This document shows positions 19,570 through 33,153 of a stretch of DNA of 64,000 bases, piece after piece. Under the pieces are notes generated by a model. It was not told where the DNA came from. It searched no databases and saw nothing but the letters and a program-made list of their open reading frames with translations. Position 1 is the stretch's first letter, and each line of letters begins with the position of its first letter. Origin of the DNA: Casuarius casuarius (taxonomy: Eukaryota > Chordata > Aves > Casuariiformes > Casuariidae); NCBI GenBank assembly GCA_003342895.1, contig PTFA01000085.1, positions 1,129,175-1,193,174 of the forward strand. Reading direction: 5' to 3'. The translations under genes were made by a program, and so were the position numbers.

Positions 19570-19580
19570 AAAATGGGTCA
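19570..19580 (+). promoter_or_regulatory. ROR response element-like sequence
   Basis: AAAATGGGTCA matches the ROR element consensus W-A-W-N-T-R-GGTCA at every position and lies 204 bp upstream, in gene direction, of the first zinc-finger exon. Roughly one such match is expected by chance in 64 kb counting both strands, so it is only a candidate for autoregulation or cross-talk with REV-ERB. Confidence 0.25.
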
Positions 19581-22250
19581 TTGGAGAAGGTGTTTAAGAA
19601 CCCATAAGAAGGCTAGAATCAGCATTTCAAAGCCAAAAAGAATAGGAGAGTTCACACTCTGGCCAAAGAGCTAAGAAGACGCCAAAAAAGGTTTCTTCCA
19701 AACTTACTCCTGTAATATTACAAAAGGTCATTTTAAAGTTTGCTCTGCCTAAAAATGCAAGCTAAATGAACGTAACACCTTAAACAGACGAATCACGATC
19801 ATGCCATCCAGTCCACATGACAGGCCAATAGGAAAGAGTGTAACATGGTAAATACTATTTTACACAAGAAATCCAAGATCCACGTATCTAAATTGTAAGT
19901 GAATTATCAGTACATATTTGTGCATTAGCTCCCACAGAGTGAATGAGGGAAACACAGCTGTATTGTATTCAGCTTACAAAAAACAAAGGAGAAGATGGAT
20001 TCTGGAAAATGCCACAGAGATATGTGCCATGAAAGCACTGATTTTTTTTATTTAACTTCACAGGTATATAATATATATCTATTTAATTCAGTTTACTGTG
20101 TGACAGTTTGTCTGTGTGACAAAAATCACAGTACCTTCCCACCTGCGTACACGGATGTAATAAGGACGCCCGTATGCTCAGGAATACCTCTTCAGCTGCT
20201 AGCTGAGTATGTGGCTGCAGTCCTTTTGCTAGCCAAGTCTCTTTTCAGATAGGACCATGCTGAGGCAATGCTTTACAATATCAAAGACCGGTAGTCTGTA
20301 TTTTACACGTACCCATACATATACTTGCATGTGTGAGCAAAAACGCATAGTCTACATATGAGATAGATAACAAAAAAACCGCAAAGAATGCACTTTCTCA
20401 CCAATTTCTCTTACGTAATTTTCTTAGCTGATTCAGGCTACATTAATTTTCCTTCCCTATCCTGAACTAGATTACTCCAAACAGGAGTATAAGCACAACT
20501 CCTGCTGGGTCTCTTACTGTGATTTATTCACAATCAGAAGTGCAGTTAATCTCCTGCGAGGAACTTAAATCCATTCACAAGATGCCCAATTGCTTCAGAG
20601 AGCCTTTATTTCATCCAGTTTATGGCTGCCCAGACTGTGACAACACATAAAATGGTATCTAATATCTTCTTATAATGCATTAATGTAGCCTTGGTGGTAT
20701 CTCCCCATGTTACTGTGTGCTCTGTTTCTCTGTAGCACAACAGCAGAGTTCAGGATCAGGCCAACACGGTAAGACCATGAAACTTCAAGCGACTGTACAA
20801 AAATATGACTTGAAAGCATTCTCCACACCACGTCAAACGCAGCGAACGGAGCGGTCCCCAGTAGTCCCCATTTGCTCCCAGGAATCTAACAGCAGCGAAA
20901 ACGCTGCTGAGGAAGGCAGCACCCAGCAGCTAAATGACTATATTGCTGCTTTCCTGACATCTCCTTATCAGCAGTTTTCAAAGTGTTTGCACACAGTAGT
21001 AGTACACTTGCAACAGACTCCATCAGGAGGAGCTCTGCATTCTTGACATTTAATCCCACACCTCCCTGCAGCAGCAAAATGATGGGCTGAAATTAAAGGG
21101 TCAGTTTAGGACACTTACGGAAACAAATAGTTCTTCCCTGCACTCCTCCAAAATGTGTTTTAATTTCACTTTGCTCTCAGCTAACACATTTAATATAATA
21201 GAGCAGGAAGTGAAATAATAAAAGGGAAAAATAAAGTGCATGTTTCTTTATTAATGTACTACATGCATTAATTATTACTACAGCATCTGAGTACATCACT
21301 TGTATATGAACAAAACTTCAGAGCAGAAACGGTAGCATGAGCCCCACTTTACACTAATAAATTGAAGAACAGATTGAAATTCACAGAAATTCAAAACTTG
21401 TGTAACCTAAAGTTCAAATTCATACAGAAATTTTGTAGACAGATTCAGGAATAGATCCATCAATTCCCAGTTATGCCTTTTCAATGTACAACCATTTTTC
21501 CACTCTGCTACAGTGAATCACCAGCCTACTCCAACTCCTTCGACAACTCATATGAACGGCTACATGGCAATATATTTTTTACATTTCACTTTTATACAGA
21601 TAATTACTGCCTTATTATGAATAGGAATGATATAATTGGATCTTGTTTATCTATAATCTTCAGCATATTAGTTAAATCACCCATGAAGCCTGTCTATGCA
21701 ATCCTTGTTTCTTAAGCAACAGGGCATCTGCAGAGTGTTTCTGGAGGAACGTAACATCCCTTCAAAGTGATGGCCTGGAGCTAGGTTACTAATAGTCTAA
21801 AAGGTGCAATAATTAGTCCCAAATGCATTTTCCAGGGCGCGTTATTGTTATAACAAAACGGAATCTACACAGAAACAGGCTCTAGCTACGCCAGCATTTG
21901 CGGATCATTGTATATACGAGTCGTGGCACCAAATTAGGTATAATTTTAAAACTCCAGATTTCCTAGAATTTAATAAATCTTTAAGGCACTTAGTTTCAAT
22001 TAGCACACAGCATTTAATACTTAACATTTCACTTTTGAGAGGCAGTACAGTGGGATGAAACTCAGAAGCATAAATTGCTTGGGATTGCGACAACCAATTG
22101 TATTATAAATTAATGCACAGAGAGACATCAGATCAATTACTGCTCTACGTGGTTGTCTTTGCAGATCAGCTCACTGAAATGGAATAGCTGTCGCAAGTTC
22201 ATACGCTTTCCATACGGCATGAAAGGACTTAGATACTTTACACTTACTAA

Positions 22251-22366
22251 ATGCAAATTGCCTGTACCAAGATTATGCATTTTTCTTACAAGGGTGAAAA
22301 TATTTTCCCCACTTTTAACTTTGACATGCAAATATGTACTTGCTAAAACCTTGTTCTTATGCAAAC
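22251..22366 (+). promoter_or_regulatory. Cluster of octamer (POU) motifs
   Basis: Two perfect ATGCAAAT octamers (22251-22258 and 22326-22333), a one-mismatch ATGCAAAC (22359-22366) and a TTATGCAT (22273-22280) fall within 116 bp, all octamers on the same strand. POU-domain factors such as BRN or OCT proteins bind this word. This density is well above chance for eight-base words. A neural enhancer is possible because RORA is strongly expressed in brain, but this is inference. Confidence 0.4.
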
Positions 22367-23118
22367 AAGACAGGTGGGAAATATTTTTACATGTCGAGAA
22401 TATGTTCCAACTTGGTTTCTCACATTCCCGGAGTTACTTAAAGCTTCCTATCGTGTTCACATTAATTGTACCTGTTCTGTGCTTACATATATTTGTAGAG
22501 TATATTTTCCAAGATTATACAAAATACTGTAATTCATGCTTTAGACTAGAATTAGACTAAATTACAGTTTACAATTTCTGTCTCCTGGGGTGGTGTTTAG
22601 GCTGATTCTGGTTCATGCATGAACAAATTATTTCTTAAATATGGATCAAATAAAATATAAACTCTTGTGGTTGCTTAGAAACCGCTACAGATACCCAGGT
22701 GACAGATGTAGCTTGTAGTTCCACATTAAAGGCCTGAGAATCGTTCACACCCTGAAATAACAGTGCTCCAGAATGCTACTACGGGTATCCTGTGCCAAAG
22801 GCAGCAAGGGATGGGAAGAAAAGCCCAAACAAACCTCCAAGAGCAACAAACACAGGCTCCAGCGCAAAGATCCACCTCAAGCGCTGAACAAGTCACTACA
22901 GAAATAGCTCCCGTGAGAAAGAAGTGACCAGCAAGGGCCAGAGGCTGTTAGGAGCCGATGCCAAACACGAGCAGACTAATCCCCACGGGAGAGGGCAGCT
23001 GACAGGTACGCACCGAGCGAGCTCTCTCAGTACGGGGGATTTAACAGGCAGCGCTTCCTAGCGCTGGAACGTCTTGTAGTCTTCAAGAAATGTATCTTCT
23101 TCGGGCCTTAGTGCTGCA

Positions 23119-23199
23119 TTATCCCCATTTTACAGCAGGAAAATTGAGTGCGGAATCTTTGATTTGCTCAAAATCACACAGAACGGGAACTTGAGCCCA
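23119..23199 (-). mobile_element. MIR SINE fragment
   Basis: The plus strand reads like the reverse complement of MIR: ATCCCCATTTTACAG, a diverged GGAAAATTGAG, then TTTGCTCAAAATCACACAG and ACTTGAGCCC. These correspond in order to the conserved core (cccattttacag, gaggaaactgag, ttgcccaaggtcacacag). It is heavily diverged and inactive. Confidence 0.75.
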
Positions 23200-25027
23200 T
23201 GTATGCCACATAAAAAAATAGCGTTTTGTGCACTGACCTGTCCTTCTCCCTCCATCCACTGTGTCTTTATTGGACCATTTTCTTCAGTAGCTCTGGTACG
23301 CTTAAATGACATGACTGTCTCCACCTAATTCCTAGTGTACTTGCCTACCAGACAGCGAGAAAGAGCACAAAACGACGTCTTTTGTTGGCATCCCTAACAG
23401 AAGGGTCATCCCTTATTCCCTCCTGCTCCAGGCTTCCCTTCTTTCCCCAGCTCTGGAACAGTTTCACTGGGCTGGCCCGCCTCTGTCACGGTCTCTCCCC
23501 AAACCAACCCCTCCAGACAGCCTCTCCCTTTTTATTAATTCCTACACCATGAAATGCTGTTTTATTCCTTGTCTGGTTTGAGTGGTAGAGGAAGAAAGTA
23601 ATCTAATTCTGTATTTGCAAGAAAAGGCTCCGTACAAGCTCACTATAATCATTCCCTTCTCCAGTTCTACTTCCCTGGGCAGAGATTCCCACCAGGACAA
23701 GGCCCAGTATGGTCAGGTAAAGCAAGGGGCCATCTTTATCCCCAGTTTTTACATTTAAGTAGAAATCCATTGAGCTTCAACACTGAAAAGCATATTATCA
23801 GTGCACCCTGACGAAAACATTTTTCAAAAGAAAAAAGGATTTCCCAAAGAGAAAATTTTTTCCTCCCCATTAATTTATCCGAGGGAAATGTTAATTTCTG
23901 AGGAAATAATGCGTCTTGGGTTAAAAATAAATAAATATTTTCCCATTCTCCCTCACGTTTTCACATTGTTATTCTAAAAACGTAAGTTCACACATATCGC
24001 GTTATTTTTTCTAATTTGCAACAGGTATGAAACCTCAAAGCTCTGATATCCTGGGACAGGTTCTTCAACAGAAGCAAAAATCGGTCCCGTTCCCGTGCTT
24101 TAGACGAGACTCACCCCGCTAACTTTAGCTATCCGAAAGTTGGGCAATTAGTTGAAGTTAATTGTCCTGTCTGCTTCTCGAGTGGCAGGAGGAGGCAGGA
24201 AGGCAGACGGACGAGCACTTCCAGAGCACCTTCCAGCTCTTCCAGAGACAAGTGAGATGGAGCCCTGGGAGCAGACGCCTCCCCTTCAGTGACCAGAGGA
24301 GGACCATAACGGTACCTAAATTACAAACCTAACTTGTAGAAGGTGAAGCCTAGGTGAATCCTACTGCCTGTTACTACTTCTGAATTCAAAAATTAGCATT
24401 TTGTGGAAAGAGCCGGCGCGTGCAGGAAGTGCTCTTCCACTCCCGCGTGACACGCGGTCCCGCGGGGCTCGGGCGAGCACGTTTCCGCAGCGCTCCCCCC
24501 GCAGCGCCCACCCGCTGGCGCCCCAGGCACCAACAGCAAGCAATTCCGGCTAGGCACGCTCCTTTTTTACGCCATAAAGATGGACTTAAGCATACACTAA
24601 TTAGTGTGCCAGACTGGTCTCTATTTCTTAAAACGTATATGGCCACCAAGTGTCCTATCCTGATCCATTTGATTTTGGGGGAAAGCAGCGTATCCAAAAT
24701 TGCTAGCTGAACTGGAGAGTTTCCCCAAGGCAGATCTGCAACCCGTTCCGCAGTCAGGACAGGAACTTGGACCTCTCGCGTCCCAGGGTACTGCCCTAAG
24801 AACTCATCCCTTCTTCCACTCCAAGAAACGCTTAAATTCAGTTCCCTGGAGCTGACCTACCCGCCCTCCACTTCGCATGGCACAGAGTACTTGGCAGCTA
24901 ATGCAGAAGGGCTTTGAGCTAAATACGATCCGTACACAAATTGAGCTAACCTGCTTCTGAGGGGATGCAATTTGTGCCAGACATCATCGCTACTGCTGTT
25001 TGTAAGTATATTGATTAAATTAGGAGG

Positions 25028-25068
25028 CATACATATTCACTGACATAGTCATACATATTCATTGACTC
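25028..25068. repeat. Tandem duplication of about 22 bp
   Basis: CATACATATTCACTGACATAGT is followed directly by a second copy, CATACATATTCATTGACTC, with a few changes. It is a local duplication. Confidence 0.75.
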
Positions 25069-28059
25069 AAACAAGGGTATTGCATGTAATGTGGTATTTA
25101 AAGCAACATAATATCTGATCACAAACTGAATTAACAAGGAATGATTTTACTATATAGTATTCTAATCTTCCTGCATTTTCAGCTTCATTACCTAAATAAT
25201 TTGCTCTGTCATGTACCCTAAGTAATTTGAGCTGGCTGCAAATTACTTGCTTCCAAACACCTGCAGCTTCCAAACGCTGCAATTTCACAAAACTAAAAGC
25301 TAGTGGCAGCACCGCTCTACCCACTCCATTACCATGCTATGTTAAGTGACCATCTGTCCACTCATATATATTAAAATAGTTAAACCCCATGTACTTCTAA
25401 GGATGACATCTGGCTGTTAGAAGTCTGAGGCATTTTTAGAGCACATAGTAACTGTTTTGAGCAGGAGCTGATCGAGACAAGCTCCATTTAGCTATAGGCT
25501 CCTTGGGCGAAAGACTCTTTTATCCTACGTATGGCCCCTGCAGAACGGCGTCCGGGCCCTGAGCAGGCCTGCTGGCTCATGCAGCGGTACAGCTAATAAC
25601 AAGCTCCTGAGAGGGCCTAACAAAGCCTGGTACTCTACACATTTGTGTCTCATGGTTGGATTTTCTAGGGTCTTTTCCAGCAGTTGGGACATTTGTGGCA
25701 TCTTTGTCTCCTTTATAGAGTCTCGTATATACAGCTGCGCTCACGCTGAGCAACAACCCTCAGTGGAATATGAGTTGGGTATCTTTCTGGGTATCTTTTT
25801 TTAATTTCATGGAAATTGTAGGAACACATCTCTGAGATTGCTAATGCTCTCGAGCTTGGCTGGAACTGACCAATGCATTCAAAAATTGCTTTGGAAATAA
25901 AGAGGATTGGGATGATGGGCAGAAAACCAGACAAACACAAACAACCTCTCCAAGCCTTGTTTCCTTAGGAAATCACACTAATAATAAAATAAAATAAATA
26001 CTAAGGTTATGCTGGTACAAATCCTTTGAAGTCTGTGGGTGTGATGGGTGGAGTAGAAACGAACATGGCCAACAAAGTATTAATTAAAACTAAGGTATGA
26101 ACAACACCTCAGACACACCAGGTAGAAATGCTGCAATGCCAGGACTGGATCTTGGGGCCTGAACACAGCGGGGTCCCTCTTCCTAGGCCCCGGGATCGTG
26201 TGCATCGCTAGCGTGTATCGCGAAAGCGTTCAACTTAACAACTACTGAACGAGATGCATGATAAACAGTACAGAACAACGACCTGAGCTCTTGTGGGGCT
26301 TGCAAAACTAACTTTTAGAAATAAAACTAAATCCTGTCAACCTCTGGCATTGATTTGGGCATGTCAAAGGAAGCAGTGCTATAGGAGCTCATATTCTCAT
26401 GCCAGGATCACTGATGTTTATGTTTATTGCTCTGCTTTAAACCAGAAAATTTTATTTACACAAATTTTAATTTAAAGAACATAAACTTTACTATTACATT
26501 AAGCACTTGCTCCAACAAAGACATTTGAAGTCGTAATGAAAGATGACTATATGGAAAATGTTTTGGATTCTCTAATATACACAACTATTTGTGAAATAAG
26601 TTGTTGTGGTGAGGGCTCTGTGGATATTTTTTAATGTTATATTCAAATGAAAAGATGCTGAAAAGCTTTAATAAAACATTATAATATTCTTAAATCTTAC
26701 AAGGAAAAATTAAAACAGAAAGAAATTCCAATACAAACAATTACAACTTCTGCAATTGTTTAGGAGCATAAAGAAGCTAAAAACTGATGTAGTTTTTGTT
26801 ATGTTCCCTCCCTCCCTCTCAAGCGTGCAATTCCAAGTGATTTTTATTTTGCTTCTACATTATGGTTCTGTATCTCCCCACTGTCTTGCCTTTATCTGTC
26901 CAGATACAGTCCATCTCTTTCTTTTTTGACCCAACAATGCCATTTGGTATCTCAACATCACCAAGCAACAGAAGGACTTTTTTTTTCTTGTACTTTGAGG
27001 AAAGAAGAGCAGCACTCTAACTAGCAGTTGTAAACCAGATGCTCTGCCTTGCTGCAGGAATGCCAGGCAAAGACAATTCCAGCTTGGGACTACGGTCACA
27101 TTATGAAACCATACCACAGACCAAAATACAGTATCAAACAACTGAACTACAAGTCCAGGCTGAAAATAAACAGGACGGCCACATCCAGACATGCTCTCTT
27201 GTCCAAGAGCGCAGAAAGCTATTTCTTTGGCAAATCTCTCGTTACTTCAAAAGGCGCACAACAACAAAGTGCCCAGTTTGGCAAAGCTAGGGAGTTCTGA
27301 AAGCTCCAGCTTTGCTGTTGCTTTAATGAACTTAAATTGAGAACAGATAATTTGGATAGTCGAAATATACACTAAAAGATGTACAGTGTAGCAAGAGAGG
27401 TAATAATATTAACTCCTTTGTGAACAAGATAATATCGTGGAAAACCTAAGCGCCAGCTTTGATTATAAATTCCATCTCCGTACAGCAGGGGAAAAGTTTT
27501 ATTCACCAGTCACAACACATAATACAAACATCACGGTGAACCCTAACAATATATATTAACCAAAATTAACAGCAAAGAGCAAGAACAGAAAAAGAATGGA
27601 GGAAGAAGTGTTTCTATGCAATGTGCTCTGCATTTTAAAACCAAAACATTTTAAGACTGTTATGATTATTTCAATATGGTCATAAAAGACTTCCAAATTT
27701 AACAGAACACCAGTTTCGTCCCATAATATTGTGACTTCTCACATTAAACAGAGCTGAGTTTCTTTCTCTATGCCTCAGCTGCTTGTGAATCAAACATTTA
27801 ACCACTTTATTCCCCTCTTGTTCTTTGACTGAAGATTAACATTAGATGCATTGGCTATGATGAACTGAATCTGGACTATCATTAATTTAAAGACTAGGCT
27901 AAATTTAATTCCTGTTAAATAAAGCAACTCAGTAAAACAGGTTTTCACAACAAAAGAAAACACACTGATGTTGAATGATGTGATTCTCCTTAAAGAAATA
28001 TAACACAGTGTTTAATCAAAGCTTTGGACTGCATGTCAAAAAATAGATCCTACAATCCT

Positions 28060-28165
28060 CACTCGAGTGCTGATTTGCTATGGGAACACAGACGCTAGCG
28101 TGTGTCTCATTTTCTCCATCTATGTAATCGGGATAATCGTTCTTTATCTCTACCTCTCTACAGCT
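28060..28165 (+). mobile_element. Probable MIR SINE fragment
   Basis: The segment GTGTCTCATTTTCTCCATC followed by TATGTAATCGGGATAATCG matches the MIR core order (tgcctcagtttcctcatctgtaaaatggggataat). Similarity may extend upstream to about 28020. It is strongly diverged. Confidence 0.6.
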
Positions 28166-28189
28166 ATCTTAAGTGACTGGTACTTACGG

Positions 28190-28390
28190 CTAAGTCTCGC
28201 ACTTTGGTCCTGTGACCCAAGAAACTAGCTCGTACCTTCGACCTAACGACAGCGCGTACACCCCCGAAGCACCCCTGCTCCTCCGCGCTCCTCAAGCGGC
28301 TTGCATCGCCCGGACCGAGCGCCGCCAAGCTGCGCCCGCGGAGGGCTGGCTGGCTCAGCTCGGCCATCTGCTTACGGCTTCACCCTTTCG
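28190..28390. other. CpG-rich patch
   Basis: About 200 bp with a raised CpG count lie directly after the MIR-like fragment. Overlapping frames on both strands are composition artefacts. Confidence 0.45.
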
Positions 28391-29065
28391 CTTCCGGAAA
28401 CAAAGCTTACAGGTTTAATTACATAGCTACAAAATACTGCTCTTGACAGAAAGACACAAATGACAAATTTTAGAAGAAACCTAGGTTTATGCTGTTACCA
28501 CAGCAGCCAGCCACCCTGACTGCTTTTTCTGTTTCACTTCGCTACACCGTGTATTCGGCAAGCAGCAGGCTCGTGCCTTGGGCAGCCCACGCTGTGTGAT
28601 TTTACAGGATCCTGGAGTGCACGAGATTTTTGTCATCCCTCATTTCTTCCTACAGATAACCACCAACCTTGGGCTTCAGTGAAGAGGACCCTATGCAGCA
28701 GGGACACAAGCACAGTTCTACCATCATATGATCTAAACCACGCTGCTCTGCTGCTAGACCAAACCAATCCATAGTGTCTCTCAAAAAAGGAAAACAGAAA
28801 AAAAAGAAAAAAGGAGCGAGTTGGTAGGCCAAGATGCATGTGCACCTTGAGGCAGTCAAAGTGCCCTTATACACTCAATCACGCTGGGGTTTCTTGTAGC
28901 TTTTGCAAGCACTCTTGCACTGGAAACAGCAAATCTACGCTGATTTCTATTTCATGGTGCTTGTATGTTGGGCTTTCATTTCTTATTAATAATGGAGAGG
29001 AAAACAAAGAGAAATTTGCATGAGAACATAATTTAGAGTAAATTTATTTGCTAGAACTATTTGGA

Positions 29066-29104
29066 CTTGTAGGATAATCGTATTCTTGTTGGATAATTGT
29101 ATTC
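29066..29104. repeat. Tandem duplication of about 20 bp
   Basis: CTTGTAGGATAATCGTATT is followed by CTTGTTGGATAATTGTATT, two near-identical copies. It is a small local duplication. Confidence 0.8.
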
Positions 29105-29986
29105 TCTCCTCCCTACTAAAAAAGTCCTCCCCCCCCCAAAAAACTGAACCCTGCACTGAAAACCTTAAAATGTATTTGTATTTCTGTCTAACTTCCCATT
29201 CCTCTGGGAGAAACTAATACATGTCAGATTTTAATAAAGAATGTCTTTTAATAATGTTGAGTTTTTTGAGTGAATATCCAAATTACCTCTGACATTTGCT
29301 TCCATGGATTAATGTATAGAGGCTACATTTTATATGAAATTTCCTGCTATCAAGTGTCAGAACTGGCATTTTGAAGACTGGCATTTGTTAACTCCAATAC
29401 TATCCTATTAGCTTTTTTTCCTTAATTAAATGTACTACTTGTTCATGGGAGTATCTCCACATTTTTGCTTGTTTGCTTGCAGTGAGAAAACAAGAAGAAA
29501 TTACCAACCACTTACCAATTTTAAGCAACAGTTCAGCAACTCAGCTAGAAGTAGCACATCTCAGCACAACACTCTTTAATTTAATTATTTTTCATTGGGG
29601 GAAAACAGTCTTAAATTATCAATACTTTGAAAGCAATTGTTTTAGTCCCTGTTAAAAAGGTGCATCGTTAACACCATATGCAAGATTATGAGATTAAATT
29701 AGTTGCTAGCTAAATTACACTAGCTTTGATTAAGGAAGGGTCTTTTACTAGCTTTTTAGAACAGCAATAAAAGGATACATAAAGATTCTTAGACTTTCAA
29801 ACAATACAAAACTGAGTCATGTAACTGTGTTAAAAGAAGCCATGTACATCCATGCTATCCATTTGCAAAATTACATCTCAGTTCAACCGTCTCATTAGTA
29901 TCTCTGCTAACACAAATCAAATGACACCTACAGCTACTTGATTAAAAAGCACCTGGGAAAGCTAATCGCATTGCAACACAGTGTCA

Positions 29987-30060
29987 AAATTATTAATAAT
30001 TTCAACTAAATTCATTAACAAGGTGACAGGCTCCTGAATTGTTAAAGGGACATGAGGTCA
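29987..30060. promoter_or_regulatory. Homeodomain palindrome with nuclear-receptor half-sites
   Basis: A perfect 16-bp palindrome AAATTATTAATAATTT (29987-30002) is followed by AGGTGA (30021-30026) and AGGTCA (30055-30060) on the same strand. The block looks like conserved noncoding DNA. The function is inferred from motifs only. Confidence 0.3.
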
Positions 30061-33000
30061 ATGAGAGCTAACTGTGGATAATGCTGCAACTTCACTCTCC
30101 TCACATGCCTGCAGCTCTCAGATCAACAGCTCAGAGCTCCTGCATAATGCTGTTTGGAAGGCTGACGCTGAGGCTGATTAGCAACCCATCAGCTCCATAT
30201 TTTCTCAAAGTGCATAGATTTGGCCAAGTCATGTTCCAGTGTAACAGTAATTTCCCCAGAGACGGCAACAATTAGATGAAGAAAGGAATATGGAGAGAAT
30301 CCAGCAGATAAAGCAAAGCAGAAGGGAACCCCATAAGGTGACAGCGTCTTTTTAAACAAAGTGTTTCGTCGTGATTCAGCTTTGTCTTGCAGTTTTGCCA
30401 GACTGAAGAAATTTTAATAGGGGTTTAGCCTGTGCAGAAATAGCAGGATGTATCACTGTATGTATTGAGAAATGGTACTTGGTATGATTAAGGTAAAAGT
30501 CAGACAAAATGGCTGGTGCAGAAGTCACTTCCTTACAAGAGAGCTTACACTTTGAAGAAAAACCGCTCAAAAACTGCATTCACTTCTGGAAGAAAAATTA
30601 GCAGAAAAACTGTTTCACCCAGACTAGAAACTTCTTCATCCTGAAGTGACTACATCTGCATTTTTTAAATATTTTCTTTTGCTTTTTGGCTGTACATGAA
30701 CTTGATGTCATTAAAAAAAGCTTCCTTTGATGCTGTATGCCGAGTGGAATCATTAGTTTCTCACAAAGGTACGCTCTAGATGTCTAGTTTGAATTTTCAT
30801 TTTCAGGTGATTCATCTAAGAGATGAACAACAACAACCAAAAACAACTTCAGAACTCTGAACAGTGAGAAACCTTTCAGCTCCTCCTGCTCTTTTTTAAC
30901 TCCCTCCAACACCCTCTTGCTGGTTCCTCAGGGCAGGCAATACTGAGAATTTATTCTGCAAACCAAATTCTGATTCTGAGAACTCCTTCTGTGATACATG
31001 GCTATCAAAAGCACATCTATTCGAGACAAAAACAGAATCCCTCAAACCTCACGAAGAGCTTTCTTCTGAAGCTTGTGTACCGCGTCTTTCTGGTTGACTC
31101 AGGGACACTCCTCTATCCAGTGATGTTTTCCATCGCTACTGCTCCTAGCGTACCTGCGTTGTTCTGCCTTTTCTCAGCTCCTCGGGGAGTTCTCCTTAGG
31201 GCATCAATGAAAATGAGGGACCCTGCTTCAGAGGAAGCCACATCTTCAGCTGATACAATGTCAGCTACCCATCTAGGCTGTGAATGGGGGAGGAGCACAA
31301 AATGTATTGATTATACCTATGCTTTCTCCATTTAAAAGAAGAAAATTTCACAGAAATCCAAAACCAATCAGTGCTTTACAGCTGATGTACGCTTCCTAAT
31401 ACATATCACAGATAGTAGAAAGTGCAGACATCATCAAGGGTTTATAGCTTCTTTTGTGACCAGCTTGATTACAGACCACATCTCCTTTCACTCAGTAACA
31501 GCACATAATCCAGCTCCTCCAGACAAAGTTGAATCTCTACTGAACGAGTCACTATGTTTTCCTCTCTAAGAAAGATGCTCCCTTCACTCCGTGCCCCATC
31601 TCAGCGGCAGCAATACTGCCCAGGAGTGTGTGTATGTGGGACCAAGACGCAGGCCCCACCAGTGCTACAGGCACTACCTAGAACAAGACTCCTGGACAGT
31701 GGAAAATAGATGCACTAACTTTGCCATCACCCTTTCCTACACCCGTACAGCTTCTTTGAACATCTAACTATATTTCTTTGAACAGGAGACGTGCACCAGT
31801 TCCCATCGGGCATTGACACAGGAGAGCTGGGAGAAGGCGCATGTGCTTTAACCAGCCCCTGCTATCTCATGGTCTGTAAAAGCAGACATCTGAACACACC
31901 GCACTAAGTGTTGCCTCGCATGCTTCTTGGTACTAATTTCTTTTACCCACCCCTCGCTCTTGTACCAGCATATCCCATCTAGACCGAGCTTTCCAAGGCA
32001 CTTCCGTTGCACCTTAAACTGAGAACCTCCCCCTACCCTTTGCATAACCAGTCGCTGCATCACACCAGTTTCATGGTGATATGACTGTTTTTTAGGCCAG
32101 CAGTGCTGTACTGGCTTGCGTAAGGTTACACGATGGTCCTTCATCCTGTTCAGCAGGGGCCCGGGACGGCCGCACACCATGGCAAGCGGGGAGGCTGCTG
32201 CAAGGGAAGGTGCCTGCCCTGCGTAGCCCCACACTCTTCCCACCCGCACGTCGTCTTCTGCAGAAGTGCATAGGGGCCAGACACTACGACCTGTCCACAA
32301 AAAGTGCAACTGCATGGTCAACGTACCCAGTGCTATCAGCAGAGATGGAAATTTTATAGGCTGTGGCTTACAACAAAATAAAACCACCATCTGTCTACTA
32401 AGCACTCTCAAAAACATGTTATTTTCCTTCCAGAGATAAAGCTTATTTCTCAACGCTTTCTTCAAACCATGCAGCTACAGTGCTGTTTGCCAACAACCAT
32501 TCTCATGCCATATCCTTGAGCTCAGCTCTGTTCCTGTAGTTCTTCATATCCTCATAATGTCTGTATATGCCTTGCTCAGTGTTTGAAAACCATCTTCATT
32601 TCCTGACAAAGATCATGCATGGAAAACCGTAGCTGCTCACAAAAATGTTTTACAAAATCACAGGCTTCTGAAGAAAAAAAGGTCTAGTGAAAGATCCTCC
32701 TTTGTCATAATTAGATTAGGTGTTACGACCTCTATTAAAACTCTTTCTTTTGCCTATTCATTTCACAGCATTTAATTTCATGCCTCTCAATGATAAAGCC
32801 AACTGAAAGGTAGCAGATCAAGCAAGTTTGCTTGCTGTTTCAAATAGACACATCAAGGTTTACACTTAAAAAGCTTCCAAAGTATTTTTAGATGCTGTTT
32901 AACAAATACTTTACATAAAAACATGTCTAAGGCCATACTCTATGGCAGCAGATATGTGACTGAAACTTACTCTAACTGCCGTATTACTACACTCTTCACA

Positions 33001-33145
33001 CAGGATACCTGCATTACATACACTAAGGAAGCTTAAAGTTAAGCTTCACATATTTAAACACTAACAAAAGTCTACTTAATGGCAGTCTTCAAAATGACAG
33101 TGGCCTCCTAATCTGCAGGAGATAAAGAAGTGCCAAGATTAATGA

Positions 33146-33153
33146 TTACATAA
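33146..33153. promoter_or_regulatory. D-box-like element
   Basis: TTACATAA is the reverse complement of TTATGTAA, the PAR-bZIP/E4BP4 D-box of the circadian network. It lies in an AT-rich, enhancer-like stretch (about 33090-33260) with GATTAATGA next to it. A single eight-base match is weak evidence. Confidence 0.2.

Noticed and set aside
32100..32150. Possible MIR core (CTTGCGTAAGGTTACACGA)
   Set aside because: The neighbouring MIR boxes are not present in order, so I did not call it.
31848..32465. 205-codon frame on the RORA strand in the long intron
   Set aside because: No recognisable domain, no supporting splice or promoter signals, and amino-acid composition typical of random translation; I treat it as chance.
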